Shown piece by piece: positions 18,292-27,750 of a DNA stretch of 41,187 bases; the stretch's first letter is position 1, and each line of letters begins with the position of its first letter. The position numbers and the translations under genes are program-made. The DNA comes from Candidatus Woesearchaeota archaeon CG_4_10_14_0_2_um_filter_33_13 (GTDB lineage: Archaea > Nanobdellota > Nanobdellia > Woesearchaeales > GW2011-AR9): positions 304-41,490 of the forward strand of contig PFNQ01000012.1 of assembly GCA_002792115.1 (NCBI GenBank). Reading direction: 5' to 3'. The notes under the pieces are model-generated. The model saw only the letters and a program-made list of their open reading frames with translations. It was not told the DNA's origin and ran no database searches.

Positions 18292-19944
18292 ATGCCAACT
18301 ATAATCCTTAACAAAGAAGTTTTTGAAAAACTTGTAGGTAAAAAATTACCATTAGATCAGCTTAAAGATCGTATTAGTATGTTAGGTACAGATTTAGAAA
18401 AAATAGAAGGCAATGAAATAGAAGTTGAAATCTTTCCGAATAGGCCAGACTTATTGTCTGAACAAGGGTTTGCTAGAGCCTTCAGTTCTTTTATTGGAGT
18501 AAAAACCGGGTTAAGAAAATATGATGTTAAAAAATCGGGGTTAAAAGTTTATGTTGATAAAAACATAAAAAACATTCGACCATACACTGTTTGTGCCATT
18601 ATCCGAGGATTAAAATTTGATGATGAAAAGATTAGAGAAATAGTACAAGTCCAAGAAAAACTGCACACCACTTTCTGTCGTAATCGAAAAAAAGCTGCAA
18701 TTGGTATTTATCCATTAGAAAACATTAAGATGCCAATATATTTTAAGGCAATGAAATCAAAGGAGATAAAATTTCGACCATTGGAATCAGAAATAATTAT
18801 GGATGGACTGCAAATATTAAGCAAACATCCAAAAGGTCGAGATTATGCCCATCTTTTAGAGGGATTAGAAATGTTTCCGGTATTTATGGACTCAAATCAG
18901 GAGATTTTATCATTAACTCCAATTATTAATTCTCACTTGACTGGTAAGGTAACTAAAAAAACTAAAGATATTTTTATTGAGTTTAGCGGGTTTGATTTAG
19001 AAGCACAAAAGGTTGGATTAAACATGTTAGTTACTATTTTTGCGGAAATGGGAGGAAAAATTGAATCCCTGGAAGTCATCTATCCAGATAAAACAATTGT
19101 AACTCCAAATCTGACTCCTAGTAAAATGAAACTGGATCTTACGTATGTTAATAAGTTGTTGGGATTAAGCTTAAAGGAAAAAGAGGTAAAAGATCTTTTA
19201 GAAAGGATGGGCTATGGGTATGAAAAAGAGGAAGTATTAGTTCCCGCGTATAGAGTTGATATTTTGCACCAAGTGGATTTAGCTGAAGATATTGCTATAG
19301 CCTATGGTTATGAAAATTTTGAAGAAACCATCCCAAATGTAGCAACCATTGGAGAAGAAAATTCTTTAGAAAAATTACAAAACAAGATTAGAGACATACT
19401 GATTGGATTACGGTTGTTAGAAGTTAAGAATTATCATTTGATTACTAACGAAGATCTTACCATTAAAATGCAAAGTAAAAATAAAGTTGTTGCTTTGAAA
19501 AACTCCTTAGGAGAACATAATCATTTACGAAATTCCATTTTACCTAGTTTATTAAAAGTGTTAAAGGATAATCAACATAACGAATATCCACAAGACATCT
19601 TCGAGCTGGGAAGAACCTTTAACTTTGATAAAAAAGAAGAAACGGGAGTTAAAGAAGAAGATAATCTTGCAATAATGTTATGCCACGATAAAAGTGATTA
19701 CACTGAGATCAAACAAGTCTTAGATGCATTGATTAGTGCCCTTGGTTTAGAGTACAAAATAAAAGAATCCAATCAAAATAGTTTTATTTCTGGAAGAGCT
19801 GGAGAAATAATCGTTCAAAACACAAAGATTGGAATGATTGGAGAAATTTCTCCAGAAGTGTTAGAACTATGGGGTTTAGTTGTTCCTGCTGTAGCATTAG
19901 AGATTAATTTAGAAACAATCTTTAAAATAATAATATCAAATTAA
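18292..19944 (+). CDS. pheT: Phenylalanyl-tRNA synthetase beta subunit
   Basis: EVEIFPNRPDLLSEQGFARAFS, VPAYRVDILHQVDLAEDIAIAYGYENFE, PQDIFELGRTF, B5/catalytic-like core. Confidence 0.95.
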   Translation: MPTIILNKEVFEKLVGKKLPLDQLKDRISMLGTDLEKIEGNEIEVEIFPNRPDLLSEQGFARAFSSFIGVKTGLRKYDVKKSGLKVYVDKNIKNIRPYTVCAIIRGLKFDDEKIREIVQVQEKLHTTFCRNRKKAAIGIYPLENIKMPIYFKAMKSKEIKFRPLESEIIMDGLQILSKHPKGRDYAHLLEGLEMFPVFMDSNQEILSLTPIINSHLTGKVTKKTKDIFIEFSGFDLEAQKVGLNMLVTIFAEMGGKIESLEVIYPDKTIVTPNLTPSKMKLDLTYVNKLLGLSLKEKEVKDLLERMGYGYEKEEVLVPAYRVDILHQVDLAEDIAIAYGYENFEETIPNVATIGEENSLEKLQNKIRDILIGLRLLEVKNYHLITNEDLTIKMQSKNKVVALKNSLGEHNHLRNSILPSLLKVLKDNQHNEYPQDIFELGRTFNFDKKEETGVKEEDNLAIMLCHDKSDYTEIKQVLDALISALGLEYKIKESNQNSFISGRAGEIIVQNTKIGMIGEISPEVLELWGLVVPAVALEINLETIFKIIISN

Positions 19945-20019
19945 ATAATCCCCCGAATTAATAACCTCAATAATCAAAAAAGAATAAGAACAAAATAAGT
20001 AATAAGAATAAAAAAAAGT

Positions 20020-20439
20020 TTATTCTATTTTTTCTGCTTTGCTATCAAGATTTTGTTCAAGAGAAGTTTCTTTTGCCTCAGCTTTCTTAACCGTTGCTTT
20101 CTTAACTACTGGCTTCTTAGTTTTCCCTTCTTTAACCATTACAGTTTTTTTGCTCTTTCTAACAGGAAATTGTCTTTGAGCTGGTTTCTTACTTTTTTTA
20201 TCTGTAACAATAATACCAACCTTTTCTAAAACAGATTTTACTTCTTGATGTGAGGCTTTATCCTTAATCTTAACAATCTGTTCCATTGGCTCAAGATGTT
20301 TAACATTAACTTTTTTACGTCTTGTTGCACCATCAAGGATTACAAACTGATTGTCAATAATCTCAATAATCACTCCTTTCTTTCCAGCATCTCTGCCTGC
20401 AAGTTTCATACAGATCCGACCGATTTGATATAAACTCAT
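20020..20439 (-). CDS. rpl14e: 50S ribosomal protein eL14, with Lys-rich C-terminal extension
   Basis: IGRICMKLAGRDAGKKGVIIEIIDNQFVILDGATRRKKVNVKHLEP. Confidence 0.93.
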   Translation of the reverse strand: MSLYQIGRICMKLAGRDAGKKGVIIEIIDNQFVILDGATRRKKVNVKHLEPMEQIVKIKDKASHQEVKSVLEKVGIIVTDKKSKKPAQRQFPVRKSKKTVMVKEGKTKKPVVKKATVKKAEAKETSLEQNLDSKAEKIE

Positions 20440-20708
20440 TTTTCAGACCTCGCTTTTTCTTGTAAAACTTTCCTCATACAGGTAGAACATAAAACTCCAC
20501 CATATGGACGTTGTGGTCTTTTGGCAGTTTTTGGCATGTTACGCATCTCAGCAGAAGTTGCATAAGGCACTCCAGCCAAAACTTTTTTACAGTGTGCACA
20601 AACGGCTTTAGACGGTTTTCTTTCTTTGTATTGCAACTTAGTGTTTCCACCTGGTGCCTTAACAAAAACTCTTCTTAATCTTCTAGATTTTAACATTCCC
20701 CTAGGCAT
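20436..20708 (-). CDS. rpl34e: 50S ribosomal protein eL34
   Basis: CAHCKKVLAGVP, AKRPQRPYGGVLCSTCMRKVL. Confidence 0.93.
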   Translation of the reverse strand: MPRGMLKSRRLRRVFVKAPGGNTKLQYKERKPSKAVCAHCKKVLAGVPYATSAEMRNMPKTAKRPQRPYGGVLCSTCMRKVLQEKARSEK

Positions 20709-20740
20709 TTTTTATTTCCTCGTTATTTATTACAGTAAAG

Positions 20741-20797
20741 CAGCTCAGAATAAATCATTCTAACCTGAGTTGCCTACAGATTTGTCCACAAGGGACA
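20741..20797 (-). promoter_or_regulatory. Structured leader of the eL34-eL14 transcription unit
   Basis: CAGCTC (20741-20746)/GAGTTG (20767-20772) enclosing AGAAT (20747-20751)/ATTCT (20757-20761), plus TGTCC (20783-20787)/GGACA (20793-20797); TATA-like ATTTATAAAT about 20818-20828 upstream on the minus strand. Confidence 0.45.
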
Positions 20798-20905
20798 TAC
20801 ACCAACAGACACCCACCCATTTATAAATCTTTTTACTAAAACTTCTAAATTAGAAACAATACAACCCCATTACAAATAAAAAAAGAGAAAATAAAAAAAC
20901 GTTAT

Positions 20906-22024
20906 TTATCCACAACTTGCCGCTGTAGCCGCCCCAACTTCGTAACCAAATCCTGGTTGATATGTTTCAGTACTCACGCCAGTAGATTCAGTACATTCTT
21001 TTGGTTGGTCATTAAAAGCGGCACAAATTGTAGCTAAGTACGCTGCTGGGCTTCTAGCGGAATTTGCTTGTTCTCCATTAATTACTAATGTAGGACTTCC
21101 ACCAACACCATATTTCTCATTATCGGCTTTGTGAACATTAAACAAAGGATAATTTCCGCTTAACCAAGTTGACTTGTCATTAAAGTTTTCAGTAATCTTA
21201 TACTGTGCATCTAACTTTGTAACACATAAATCCAACTTATCTGTATTAATCTCAGCAGAAGTTAAACATGGTTTAGCTTCTCCGGCTTCTAAGAAACAAG
21301 CCAAATAATCATTATATTTATCTGTTTGCTCGTTATTAATACAAACTTGTCTCATCTGTTCATCAACTTCAGTTTTACCATGCATAGCATAATAAACAAA
21401 CTTTAGTTGAAAATCAATTTTATCACCCAATAAGTTAACCACTGGTAAGATTCCTTTCTCAGCTTGTGTCCCATATGGACAATGTGACATGACAAATAAT
21501 TCAACTACTGGTTTATCAGATTTTGGAACATCTGCGGGTGCTTGTTGTTGTGCATCTGATGAAGCAGCTTCATTACCATATTCATTAACTTTAATTCCTT
21601 GCGGGAAAAAGATTTCTCCATCTTTAGTAACATAACTATCCACTTCCTGTCCAGAAATAGTTAACTTAACATTGTAAAGTCCACCTTCTTCAGTTACAGA
21701 CTCCAACTTTGCTACTGCCTGTCCTTGTAAAAGGTTTGTGTTTACAAACTGTACCATATTCACACCAGCCTCTTCTTTTGAGATGGTATCGGGTCCGCTA
21801 GTAAAACTTGATATTAAAGTCACAACCAATATCAAAGCTAAAACTCCCGTAGCAACTTTCCACATATCAAATTTAAGTTTTTTTCCTTTTACAGGATGAC
21901 TTTCTTTATGTGATTTATGTTCACTATGTTCTTTATGTGCATCTCTGTGTACTTCTTCATTCTTATGCTCTGAATGAATATCTTCATTAGAATCACTTTT
22001 ATTTTCATTTTCAAAATGAGTCAT
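20906..22024 (-). CDS. Membrane-anchored DsbA/thioredoxin-fold protein with His-rich N-terminus
   Basis: VVELFVMSHCPYGTQAEKGILPVV active site (CPYG), GVGGSPTLVINGEQ cis-Pro loop, one N-terminal TM. Confidence 0.87.
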   Translation of the reverse strand: MTHFENENKSDSNEDIHSEHKNEEVHRDAHKEHSEHKSHKESHPVKGKKLKFDMWKVATGVLALILVVTLISSFTSGPDTISKEEAGVNMVQFVNTNLLQGQAVAKLESVTEEGGLYNVKLTISGQEVDSYVTKDGEIFFPQGIKVNEYGNEAASSDAQQQAPADVPKSDKPVVELFVMSHCPYGTQAEKGILPVVNLLGDKIDFQLKFVYYAMHGKTEVDEQMRQVCINNEQTDKYNDYLACFLEAGEAKPCLTSAEINTDKLDLCVTKLDAQYKITENFNDKSTWLSGNYPLFNVHKADNEKYGVGGSPTLVINGEQANSARSPAAYLATICAAFNDQPKECTESTGVSTETYQPGFGYEVGAATAASCG

Positions 22025-22067
22025 TTTTACACCCCCCTATTTATTTTGTTTTGGTTATTGTAATTTA

Positions 22068-22838
22068 CTAATAGATTTTTAATGCCTTTCTTAAACTCAT
22101 ACTAAACACTAACGATAACAAGATATACCAACCTAACCATCCCCAACTACTTAACCAAGGAATACCTGCATTTTTTAAAGGCATCAATTTGTTGTGATTA
22201 ACCACAACTTGTTTGATTTCTAAATCTCTTGGTTTTGCCGGTTCTGTAGGCTCAAGATAGGTTTGATCTGTAGTAATAATAATTGTTTTTTCCAATTCAT
22301 CGTTGGCCGTCCTCACCGTTAAAGTATGTTCTCCTTGAACCTTACTTTTAAAACTCCACGCCACCTTATGATCTTCAACACTTTGATTAGACTCGGAGAT
22401 TAGTTGTAAATTCTCGCTAGTTACTAACTCTGCAGATACAACATTTTCATCAAACATAGCAGTAATAGTATAGGTCTGGCCAGGTAATAATGGCTCATAA
22501 CTTAAGTGTGCTGCCATCCAACCAAAAATCAACAAAATCGGAATCATAGTAATTAAAGTTGGTTTGAAAGACATCTTCATGTATTCCATGTTAACTTTCA
22601 TTGCTTCCTTTTGTACTTTCATCATTTCTTCTGGATTGGTACGTAACTCTTTCATCCTTTTTTGATAATCTTTTTGCTTCTCTTTCATCTCCTTCATTTT
22701 TCCTTGGTTAGTAAAAAATTTGTAAACCAAAGTAATCAACAAGGAAATAATCAAAGCTAAGACAACTAATGTAAGAAACGGACTAATGTTCAATAACGGC
22801 TGTAAAACCGGATTAAAAATTTTATCTAAAAAGACCAT
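22068..22838 (-). CDS. DUF106/EMC3/TMCO1-family (YidC/Oxa1 superfamily) membrane protein with extracytoplasmic insert
   Basis: TM-charged coiled coil (KMKEMKEKQKDYQKRMKELRTNPEEMMKVQKEAMKVNMEYMKMSFKPTLITMIPILLIFGWM)-TM architecture, terminal TM WLGWYILLSLVFSMSLRK. Confidence 0.85.
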   Translation of the reverse strand: MVFLDKIFNPVLQPLLNISPFLTLVVLALIISLLITLVYKFFTNQGKMKEMKEKQKDYQKRMKELRTNPEEMMKVQKEAMKVNMEYMKMSFKPTLITMIPILLIFGWMAAHLSYEPLLPGQTYTITAMFDENVVSAELVTSENLQLISESNQSVEDHKVAWSFKSKVQGEHTLTVRTANDELEKTIIITTDQTYLEPTEPAKPRDLEIKQVVVNHNKLMPLKNAGIPWLSSWGWLGWYILLSLVFSMSLRKALKIY

Positions 22839-22926
22839 TTTTTATTTTATTTGAAAAGGGTATATAAAAGTTATGGATTTTCATCAAAACTTTATTCAAT
22901 TGAAACAATTAAAGTAAATAAACAAA

Positions 22927-24315
22927 TTATTCCATAAATTTGCGCATAGCAGGATGCATATCCATCATGTGTTGTTTAGCAATCTCTTCATACAATTTGT
23001 AAACAATCATAACTGCTAATAAGATACCAGTTCCTCTAGACAATGCACCAGTTAAGTCAGCCACCGCCGCCAGTAATCCCACTGATGCTCCACCAACAAT
23101 TGTTAATGGCCAAATATATCTGCTTAAGATTCTTTCTAAAACTCTTTCGTCTCTTCTAAACCCAGGAATTTGTAATCCAGAATTGAGAATTTGTTTAGCT
23201 TGACTTCTAGCATCCATGTTAGCCGTTTGCATCCAAAATATACTAAATAATACTGAACCGCCCATCATTAACAAGATATAAATTACCGCTTGACCAACCA
23301 TACTCAAACTAAAACTTCCTCTAATTATGTTTTGTAATAAATCTGGAGAGTTTATCCAGTAAACTAACCCACTAATAGGAGAATTTCCAGAGAATGTTCC
23401 TAACCAAGGGTGTCCCCATCTTTCTAATAATCTTGCCACTAACTGAATATTAGCCATTAAAGCAGCAACTAAGATAACTGGAATGTTGGAAGTATAAAAG
23501 AAGTTTAATGGCCACCTCATTCCGTATCCTCTAACTTTACCAAAAGACAGAGGAATTTCAACTTTCATTGCTTGACCATAAACACAAATCATAAACACCA
23601 AGATTGTAGAAACTAGCGCTGCAATCTGTAAGCCAGCAGTGGTTATATCTCCTACAGATAACGATTGAAATAACGCGGGAATCGCTCCTGCAGCCAATTC
23701 TGGTTGAGTAGGAGATGGTAAAAAATTAAACGCGCGAATAAAAATTTGTTGTGCTACTCCTGCAGCAATAAACAAACTAATACCAGAACCAAAACCCCAT
23801 TTACTAACAACTTCGTCTAGGAACAAAATGATTATTCCTCCTAAAACTAGTTGAAAGATTAAAATAAATTCTAATTGTCCATATAAGGGTAACCCAATTA
23901 ATGACGCTGATGGAGCCAATCCACCCATTAATACATAAATTGCTCCTTCAAAAATAACAAAAAATACTCCTAAAATCTTTTGCAAACCTTGGAACCTTTG
24001 CCTTCCTTCTGTACTACTTAGGTCCAAATTAAGAATACCCGTTCCACTTAACAACTGCAAAACAATTGAAGCAGTAACTAAAGGACCAATTCCTAATGAA
24101 ATAATACTTCCAAAAGAGGCCCCTAAAATAATTGATAAAAATTCAAACTGTTGTAAGGCATTTTCTCCTAACCCAAACAAAGGAATCAACCCCATCACAA
24201 AAAAAATAATTAGAACTACTAAGGTCCATTTAAGCTTCTCTTTAAAGGGTAGCTTTTTTTGTTTGGGACCTCTAACTTCCGGTAAATGTTGAATAATCGT
24301 GTCCAGGAAAGACAT
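22927..24315 (-). CDS. secY: Preprotein translocase subunit SecY
   Basis: Polytopic, FKEKLKWTLVVLIIFFVMGLIPLFGL, GIGPLVTASIVLQLLSGTG, DEVVSKWGFGSGISLFIAAGVAQ. Confidence 0.97.
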   Translation of the reverse strand: MSFLDTIIQHLPEVRGPKQKKLPFKEKLKWTLVVLIIFFVMGLIPLFGLGENALQQFEFLSIILGASFGSIISLGIGPLVTASIVLQLLSGTGILNLDLSSTEGRQRFQGLQKILGVFFVIFEGAIYVLMGGLAPSASLIGLPLYGQLEFILIFQLVLGGIIILFLDEVVSKWGFGSGISLFIAAGVAQQIFIRAFNFLPSPTQPELAAGAIPALFQSLSVGDITTAGLQIAALVSTILVFMICVYGQAMKVEIPLSFGKVRGYGMRWPLNFFYTSNIPVILVAALMANIQLVARLLERWGHPWLGTFSGNSPISGLVYWINSPDLLQNIIRGSFSLSMVGQAVIYILLMMGGSVLFSIFWMQTANMDARSQAKQILNSGLQIPGFRRDERVLERILSRYIWPLTIVGGASVGLLAAVADLTGALSRGTGILLAVMIVYKLYEEIAKQHMMDMHPAMRKFME

Positions 24316-24328
24316 TTTGTTAAACCGT

Positions 24329-24790
24329 TTATTCAGAATTCTCTGATACTCCAGAGTTTCCCGAAATTAATTCTCCGCCTGCAGCCTTAATTTTTTCCTC
24401 TGCTTTAGGCGAGAATGCATCTACAACTATTTTAAGCTTTAGGTTAACAATACCAGTACCTAACAATTTCTGATATCCTAACTTAGCTAAATCAATAACG
24501 TAAATATCATTTTCTTTAATTACTAAACCTTTACTTACAAACTTCTCTAAATTTTTGAGCGTAAAAAGATTTAATCCGATTGCCTTTGTGGATAAAGTTT
24601 TACTAGTAAATCCTTTGTGACCTAATTTTCGATCTTTCATACCAGCCTTTTTTTGACCTGCTCTCTTACCAGTACCTGCATTACCACGTCCGCCACGAGA
24701 ACCCGCACCACGCCTTTTCTTTCTAGCGCCGCCACCATGACTGGAACCACCACGATACTTTACTACTTTTTTTCTTTTGTTGACAACCAT
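24329..24790 (-). CDS. rpl15: 50S ribosomal protein uL15
   Basis: KYRGGSSHGGGARKKRRGAGSRGGRGNAGTGKRAGQKK, plus operon position. Confidence 0.95.
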   Translation of the reverse strand: MVVNKRKKVVKYRGGSSHGGGARKKRRGAGSRGGRGNAGTGKRAGQKKAGMKDRKLGHKGFTSKTLSTKAIGLNLFTLKNLEKFVSKGLVIKENDIYVIDLAKLGYQKLLGTGIVNLKLKIVVDAFSPKAEEKIKAAGGELISGNSGVSENSE

Positions 24791-24791
24791 T

Positions 24792-25277
24792 TTATAACAT
24801 CCTGATTATTAGATCATTAATCTTTTCTGCTCTATACCCTAAAGCTCCACCAGCTTTAAAAGCAACTTTAATTCCTTTTCTACCAAATCCTTTTTGAGGA
24901 GGATTTAATCTAAAGTAAGGCTTATACTTTTTTCCTGCAACTTCTAAAGTATTATAATTATATTTTTCTTTGCGGTCAGTTAATCGGGATTGATACTCTT
25001 CTCCTCTTTTCTCAACTAACTGCTGATAGGTTTTCTCGTCAATTTCCCCCCAAGTGATATAATCTTTAACTTTCTTAATCATCCCTAAATTAACAGGATT
25101 ACCTTTGATAACAACACAATGATTTTTTCGATTTAAGTTTAATAATGCCAAAGTATCCTTTACTGGTTGAGAAACCTTAACTAAACCTCTGACTAAAACA
25201 ACAGCTAACAATTTGGTACTTGCTTCTGTTGCCACACTTTCAGATGTTCCTTTCTTTTGTTCAGTTACTTTTGCCAT
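24792..25277 (-). CDS. rpl30: 50S ribosomal protein uL30
   Basis: LAVVLVRGLVKVSQPVKDTLALLNLNRKNHCVVI, FRLNPPQKGFGRKGIK, operon position. Confidence 0.94.
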   Translation of the reverse strand: MAKVTEQKKGTSESVATEASTKLLAVVLVRGLVKVSQPVKDTLALLNLNRKNHCVVIKGNPVNLGMIKKVKDYITWGEIDEKTYQQLVEKRGEEYQSRLTDRKEKYNYNTLEVAGKKYKPYFRLNPPQKGFGRKGIKVAFKAGGALGYRAEKINDLIIRML

Positions 25278-26069
25278 TTACGCTTCCTCGCCAGTTCTAT
25301 CCTTCAACTTACCCTCAGAAATACCTAACTTTTTTAAATCTTCAGGTCGATACTTTATTTGAGACAAGTTTTTTAACGCATCCATCAAAGCGTTAACTAA
25401 ATTTAATTTGGTTTTTGTCTGACCAGATGTTTTACTCCAAATATCTTTAACTCCTGCCATTTCTAAGATTTTTGCACATTCTTTTTCAACACATAATCCT
25501 TTACCTTTAGGGGCGGGAATAAGTGTAATTTTAGCAGATCCACATTTTCCTTCTACAGCAAATGGAATAGAATGGGGTTCTTGGCAGTTACATTGCCAGC
25601 TTCCACATCCTCTTCTAACTCTTATTAAATTTAATCTTGCCCTACGCTTAGACTTATCTCTAGCAGGAACTGTTTCTTTACTTTTTCCTGTAGCCACACC
25701 AACATAACCATTTTTGTTTCCAACTACAGCACAAGTTAAAAAATGAATTTTGTTTCCTTCTTTGGTCTTCTTTTGAGTTTGACGGAAAATTCTTCTCTGT
25801 CCACCACCAAACTTACCTTTGGCTTGACCAATTAATAATAATTCCTCACTTAAATTAGGTAAAAGAGAATCAACAACTCCCACTTCTAAAATTTTTAGAT
25901 TTTGATTAAAAATATCCTCAATATCCGTGATCTCTCCATTTTTAACCTTAAGACCTAAATTGGTAGCAGGTTTCCAAGTATCAACTATCTCTGGAACTTC
26001 CTCAATAATATCCTTAACTACTTCTTCATCAGCGGCCTTAGATTTCTTTACTTTTATTTGTTCAACCAT
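25278..26069 (-). CDS. rps5: 30S ribosomal protein uS5
   Basis: KTKEGNKIHFLTCAVVGNKNGYVGVATGKSKE, VRRGCGSWQCNCQEPHSIPFAVEGKCGS. Confidence 0.95.
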   Translation of the reverse strand: MVEQIKVKKSKAADEEVVKDIIEEVPEIVDTWKPATNLGLKVKNGEITDIEDIFNQNLKILEVGVVDSLLPNLSEELLLIGQAKGKFGGGQRRIFRQTQKKTKEGNKIHFLTCAVVGNKNGYVGVATGKSKETVPARDKSKRRARLNLIRVRRGCGSWQCNCQEPHSIPFAVEGKCGSAKITLIPAPKGKGLCVEKECAKILEMAGVKDIWSKTSGQTKTKLNLVNALMDALKNLSQIKYRPEDLKKLGISEGKLKDRTGEEA

Positions 26070-26077
26070 TTTTATTC

Positions 26078-26581
26078 CTATTTACCCATAATCTTTTGCT
26101 TGATTATTTTAATATCATTTTTTAAACTTTCATTAATATGGGCCCCATTAATTCTTTCTTCCGCAGGGAAAATTTCTTCACTTCCAAATGGAATATTCAA
26201 TCCAGCATCAATTGCTCCCTTCAAAAAAGCAGCAATTCTTCCTTGACCAAAAGATCCTCTCAATCCAGTATCAAAGACTGCTTCTGAACATTTTTGGTCT
26301 AACGTTTTCTTTCCTAACAAAAGACCAGTTAAGTAAGCAGAAGGAATATTTTTACAACTTCCTTTCCAACCCAACTTTTTTAGCGCAAAAGAATCTGTTC
26401 CTGCTAAAACTAAATCGCCTTTACCATTAAAACTAATTACTTGTCCAATTATTTTCTGATTAGTTAAGCGTACTACAACCCTAGGTTGACCAGACATAAG
26501 AAGTTTCATTCTCTTCTGATAACTAGTTTTGCCCTCTCTTTTCCTTCTGTACTGGACAGTTTGTGGTTTTTTTGTTGCCAT
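26078..26581 (-). CDS. rpl18: 50S ribosomal protein uL18
   Basis: VQYRRKREGKTSYQKRMKLLMSGQPRVVVRLTNQKIIGQVISF. Confidence 0.94.
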   Translation of the reverse strand: MATKKPQTVQYRRKREGKTSYQKRMKLLMSGQPRVVVRLTNQKIIGQVISFNGKGDLVLAGTDSFALKKLGWKGSCKNIPSAYLTGLLLGKKTLDQKCSEAVFDTGLRGSFGQGRIAAFLKGAIDAGLNIPFGSEEIFPAEERINGAHINESLKNDIKIIKQKIMGK

Positions 26582-26613
26582 ATTTTATGTGAATCTTAGT
26601 TATATTCTTTAGT

Positions 26614-27072
26614 TTATTTTTTTTCTTTTTTATCTTCGACAAGACGATATTCAGTTAAGTACAATTTAATGTGCCTTTTATTCCTGAAATAACCACCTTT
26701 GACTTTATTGTACAACATTTGATAATTTTTACTGGTAACTAATTTCTTATCTCTTAACTCTTTAAGGAAATCTCTTTGAACACGCACCCTAGTCATCCAT
26801 TTTTCCTTTCGGCTAACAACGGAATTCTTTGTACCTTTCTTACTTCCTCTCCCTTTCTGACGTCCTTTCCGTTTTTGGCTAGCAATCTTTCTAGCCCTAC
26901 CTCTGGACTGTTCATTACTTTTACTTTTCACTATTTTTTTAACTGCAATTAATCCACGTAAATCTGATCGAGTGATTGCCTTCTTGACATCTTCCAAGGC
27001 ATCAACTGCAAATTTGATCTTCTTGGGTGAAGTCTTCAAGATACTTGCTGCCAACCGTTTTTTACTTTTCAT
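26614..27072 (-). CDS. rpl19e: 50S ribosomal protein eL19
   Basis: KRLAASILKTSPKKIKF, KRKGRQKGRGSKKGTKNSVVSRKEKWMTRVRVQRDFLKELRDKKLV. Confidence 0.95.
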   Translation of the reverse strand: MKSKKRLAASILKTSPKKIKFAVDALEDVKKAITRSDLRGLIAVKKIVKSKSNEQSRGRARKIASQKRKGRQKGRGSKKGTKNSVVSRKEKWMTRVRVQRDFLKELRDKKLVTSKNYQMLYNKVKGGYFRNKRHIKLYLTEYRLVEDKKEKK

Positions 27073-27122
27073 TTTTTAACCGTTCATACGTTTTATTTTA
27101 ATTTTATTTTGATATTATTAAA

Positions 27123-27740
27123 CTATTGTTTTTTTATTAATTCTTTTTCGATGGATTTCTTTTGTTCTTCCTTCTCTTCTTTATGAGATCCACTTTCTTG
27201 ATTGTCACTATTTTTCTTCTCAGTTTTTTCTTCTTCTTTTTTCTTCTTTTCTTCAGCCTTTTTCCTTTTTTCAGCGTCTTTTTTGCTCTTATCTTTCATT
27301 TTCTCTTCTTTAACTTTTTTACGAGCAACATAAGCACTATTTATTTTTTCAATTGACTGATTGACATCTTTAACATTAGTTAAACTGATTTTCTTTTCTT
27401 GAGCTACTTTCAAAATTTCAAGCATATTCTTCTTACCAACTTTTGCTACGTGAGCAATCTGTTTACTTGGAACTAGTTTTAATAAATCTGTAGGATTAGC
27501 AATTTGAACCACTTCTTTTCCAGAAGAATGTAATCCACGAACAGCCTTAGGAGAACCATAACCTGTAGTCGGTAAAATAGATTTACCTCGGTGATATTGC
27601 CTGGATCCAGAGTGTCTACCTCTAGGAAATCTCCACTTTTTCTCAATTCTCGCAGAGAACTTTGATTCTTTGATTACAAAAGTGGGTTTAGATTTTTTAA
27701 TCTTTTTCCTCAATCCTAAAAGTTTAGTTATTTTTTCCAT
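27123..27740 (-). CDS. rpl32e: 50S ribosomal protein eL32, with long Lys/Glu C-terminal tail
   Basis: KKWRFPRGRHSGSRQYHRGKSILPTTGYGSPKAVRGLHSSG. Confidence 0.92.
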   Translation of the reverse strand: MEKITKLLGLRKKIKKSKPTFVIKESKFSARIEKKWRFPRGRHSGSRQYHRGKSILPTTGYGSPKAVRGLHSSGKEVVQIANPTDLLKLVPSKQIAHVAKVGKKNMLEILKVAQEKKISLTNVKDVNQSIEKINSAYVARKKVKEEKMKDKSKKDAEKRKKAEEKKKKEEEKTEKKNSDNQESGSHKEEKEEQKKSIEKELIKKQ

Positions 27741-27750
27741 CTTTCTTGAC

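Noticed and set aside
27162-27356. Phe/Leu-rich plus-strand ORF
   Set aside because: Antisense of the AAA/GAA-rich Lys/Glu tail of eL32, not a real membrane peptide.
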